NCBI GenBank assembly: GCA_026988735.1
Contig: JALSKR010000136.1
Coordinates: 1 to 6,208 of the forward strand
Length of the DNA stretch: 6,208 nt
Source: Sulfurimonas sp.
GTDB lineage: Bacteria > Campylobacterota > Campylobacteria > Campylobacterales > Sulfurimonadaceae
Direction: 5' to 3'
Under the pieces are notes generated by a model, which had not been told where the DNA came from, ran no database searches, and saw nothing but the letters and a program-made list of their open reading frames with translations. This document shows, piece by piece, positions 6,021-6,208 of the stretch. The number at the start of each line of letters is the position of its first letter. The stretch's first letter is position 1. The position numbers were made by a program, and so were the translations under genes.

Positions 6021-6170
6021 CTACTTATACTCACCAGTAGTCGGATTAATATGGTGTGGTAATCTGTATGTTCCGTCTTTGTCTTTAACCGGACGAGCTA
6101 AAGAAATTTTATAATGAGTTCTTCTCTTCGCTGAACGTGAATGAGAAACTCTTCTCTTAGGTACTGCCAT
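6021..6170 (-). CDS. rpmF: 50S ribosomal protein L32
   Basis: I translated this small gene by hand: 49 residues starting [17 protein letters not shown] and ending in the region NPTTGEYK, then TAG. The basic N-terminus MAVPKRRVS is the hallmark of L32, a small protein of the large ribosomal subunit. It has no cysteines, so this is the non-zinc form, as expected for Campylobacterota. The ATG at 6170 has AAGGA (6183-6179) eight bases upstream. It is the first gene seen of rpmF-plsX-fabH, an order conserved in many bacteria; the usual upstream yceD is not visible, as the window ends 38 bases beyond the start. Confidence 0.97.
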   Translation of the reverse strand: MAVPKRRVSHSRSAKRRTHYKISLARPVKDKDGTYRLPHHINPTTGEYK

Positions 6171-6179
6171 AATCTATTT

Positions 6180-6208
6180 CCTTTAATTTTATTTCATAAA
6201 ATGAAAGG
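6180..6208 (-). promoter_or_regulatory. hairpin covering the rpmF ribosome binding site
   Basis: On the minus strand CCTTT-c-ATTTTAT (6208-6196) pairs with ATAAAAT-t-AAAGG (6192-6180) around a 3-nt loop, a 12-bp stem with one mismatch. The right strand contains AAAGG, the core of the rpmF Shine-Dalgarno. It may control translation of L32 and, by coupling, plsX and fabH. It could extend beyond the edge. A terminator of an upstream gene is less likely because no T-run follows. Confidence 0.45.

Noticed and set aside
4406..6114. Short plus-strand open frames opposite fabH, plsX and rpmF (4406-4609, 5043-5240, 5923-6114)
   Set aside because: They are antisense to well conserved genes, with no ribosome binding sites or motifs of note.
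1..6208. A new defence, toxin-antitoxin or biosynthetic system
   Set aside because: All six protein-coding genes belong to known housekeeping families and no unexplained long frame remains, so a new multi-gene system is not supported.

Overview
The window is AT-rich bacterial chromosome. It most likely comes from a Campylobacterota (epsilonproteobacterial) genome, perhaps Sulfurimonas or a relative. The grounds are the rpmF-plsX-fabH order, a cysteine-free L32 of 49 residues, a HIT protein of the Campylobacterota kind, AT-rich promoters with a good TATAAT but no clear -35, and AAGGA-type ribosome binding sites. This assignment is inferred from gene content and style and was not searched.

Layout. 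(1) Bases 1-1229, minus strand: rmuC, cut by the left edge of the window. (2) Bases 1230-1808: an intergenic region with the rmuC promoter, a non-coding MITE-like element of about 290 bp with long terminal inverted repeats, and the promoter and structured leader of the next gene. Bases 1567-1638 hold nothing I recognise. (3) Bases 1809-3760, plus strand: a DEAD-box RNA helicase of the DeaD/CsdA type with an Arg/Gly/Asn-rich tail, followed 8 nt later by a HIT-family protein gene; the two are probably co-transcribed. (4) Bases 3761-4018: a convergent intergenic region packed with inverted and direct repeats, forming two adjacent structured blocks that extend slightly into both flanking genes. 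(5) Bases 4019-6170, minus strand: the tightly packed operon rpmF-plsX-fabH (gaps of 3 and 1 nt). Its leader reaches the right edge and forms a hairpin covering the rpmF ribosome binding site.

How the genes work together. PlsX makes acyl-phosphate from acyl-ACP for phospholipid synthesis, FabH starts fatty acid chains, and L32 is a ribosomal protein, so this operon joins membrane lipid synthesis to ribosome production. The DEAD-box helicase is probably an RNA-remodelling factor for ribosome assembly or mRNA decay. RmuC is a membrane-anchored, nuclease-like protein linked to limiting DNA rearrangement.

The genes are ordinary housekeeping genes, and I see no new multi-gene system. The interest is in the non-coding DNA: the MITE-like element, the helicase leader with a sequestered Shine-Dalgarno and a two-codon ORF, the rpmF leader hairpin, and the two repeat blocks between the convergent operons.
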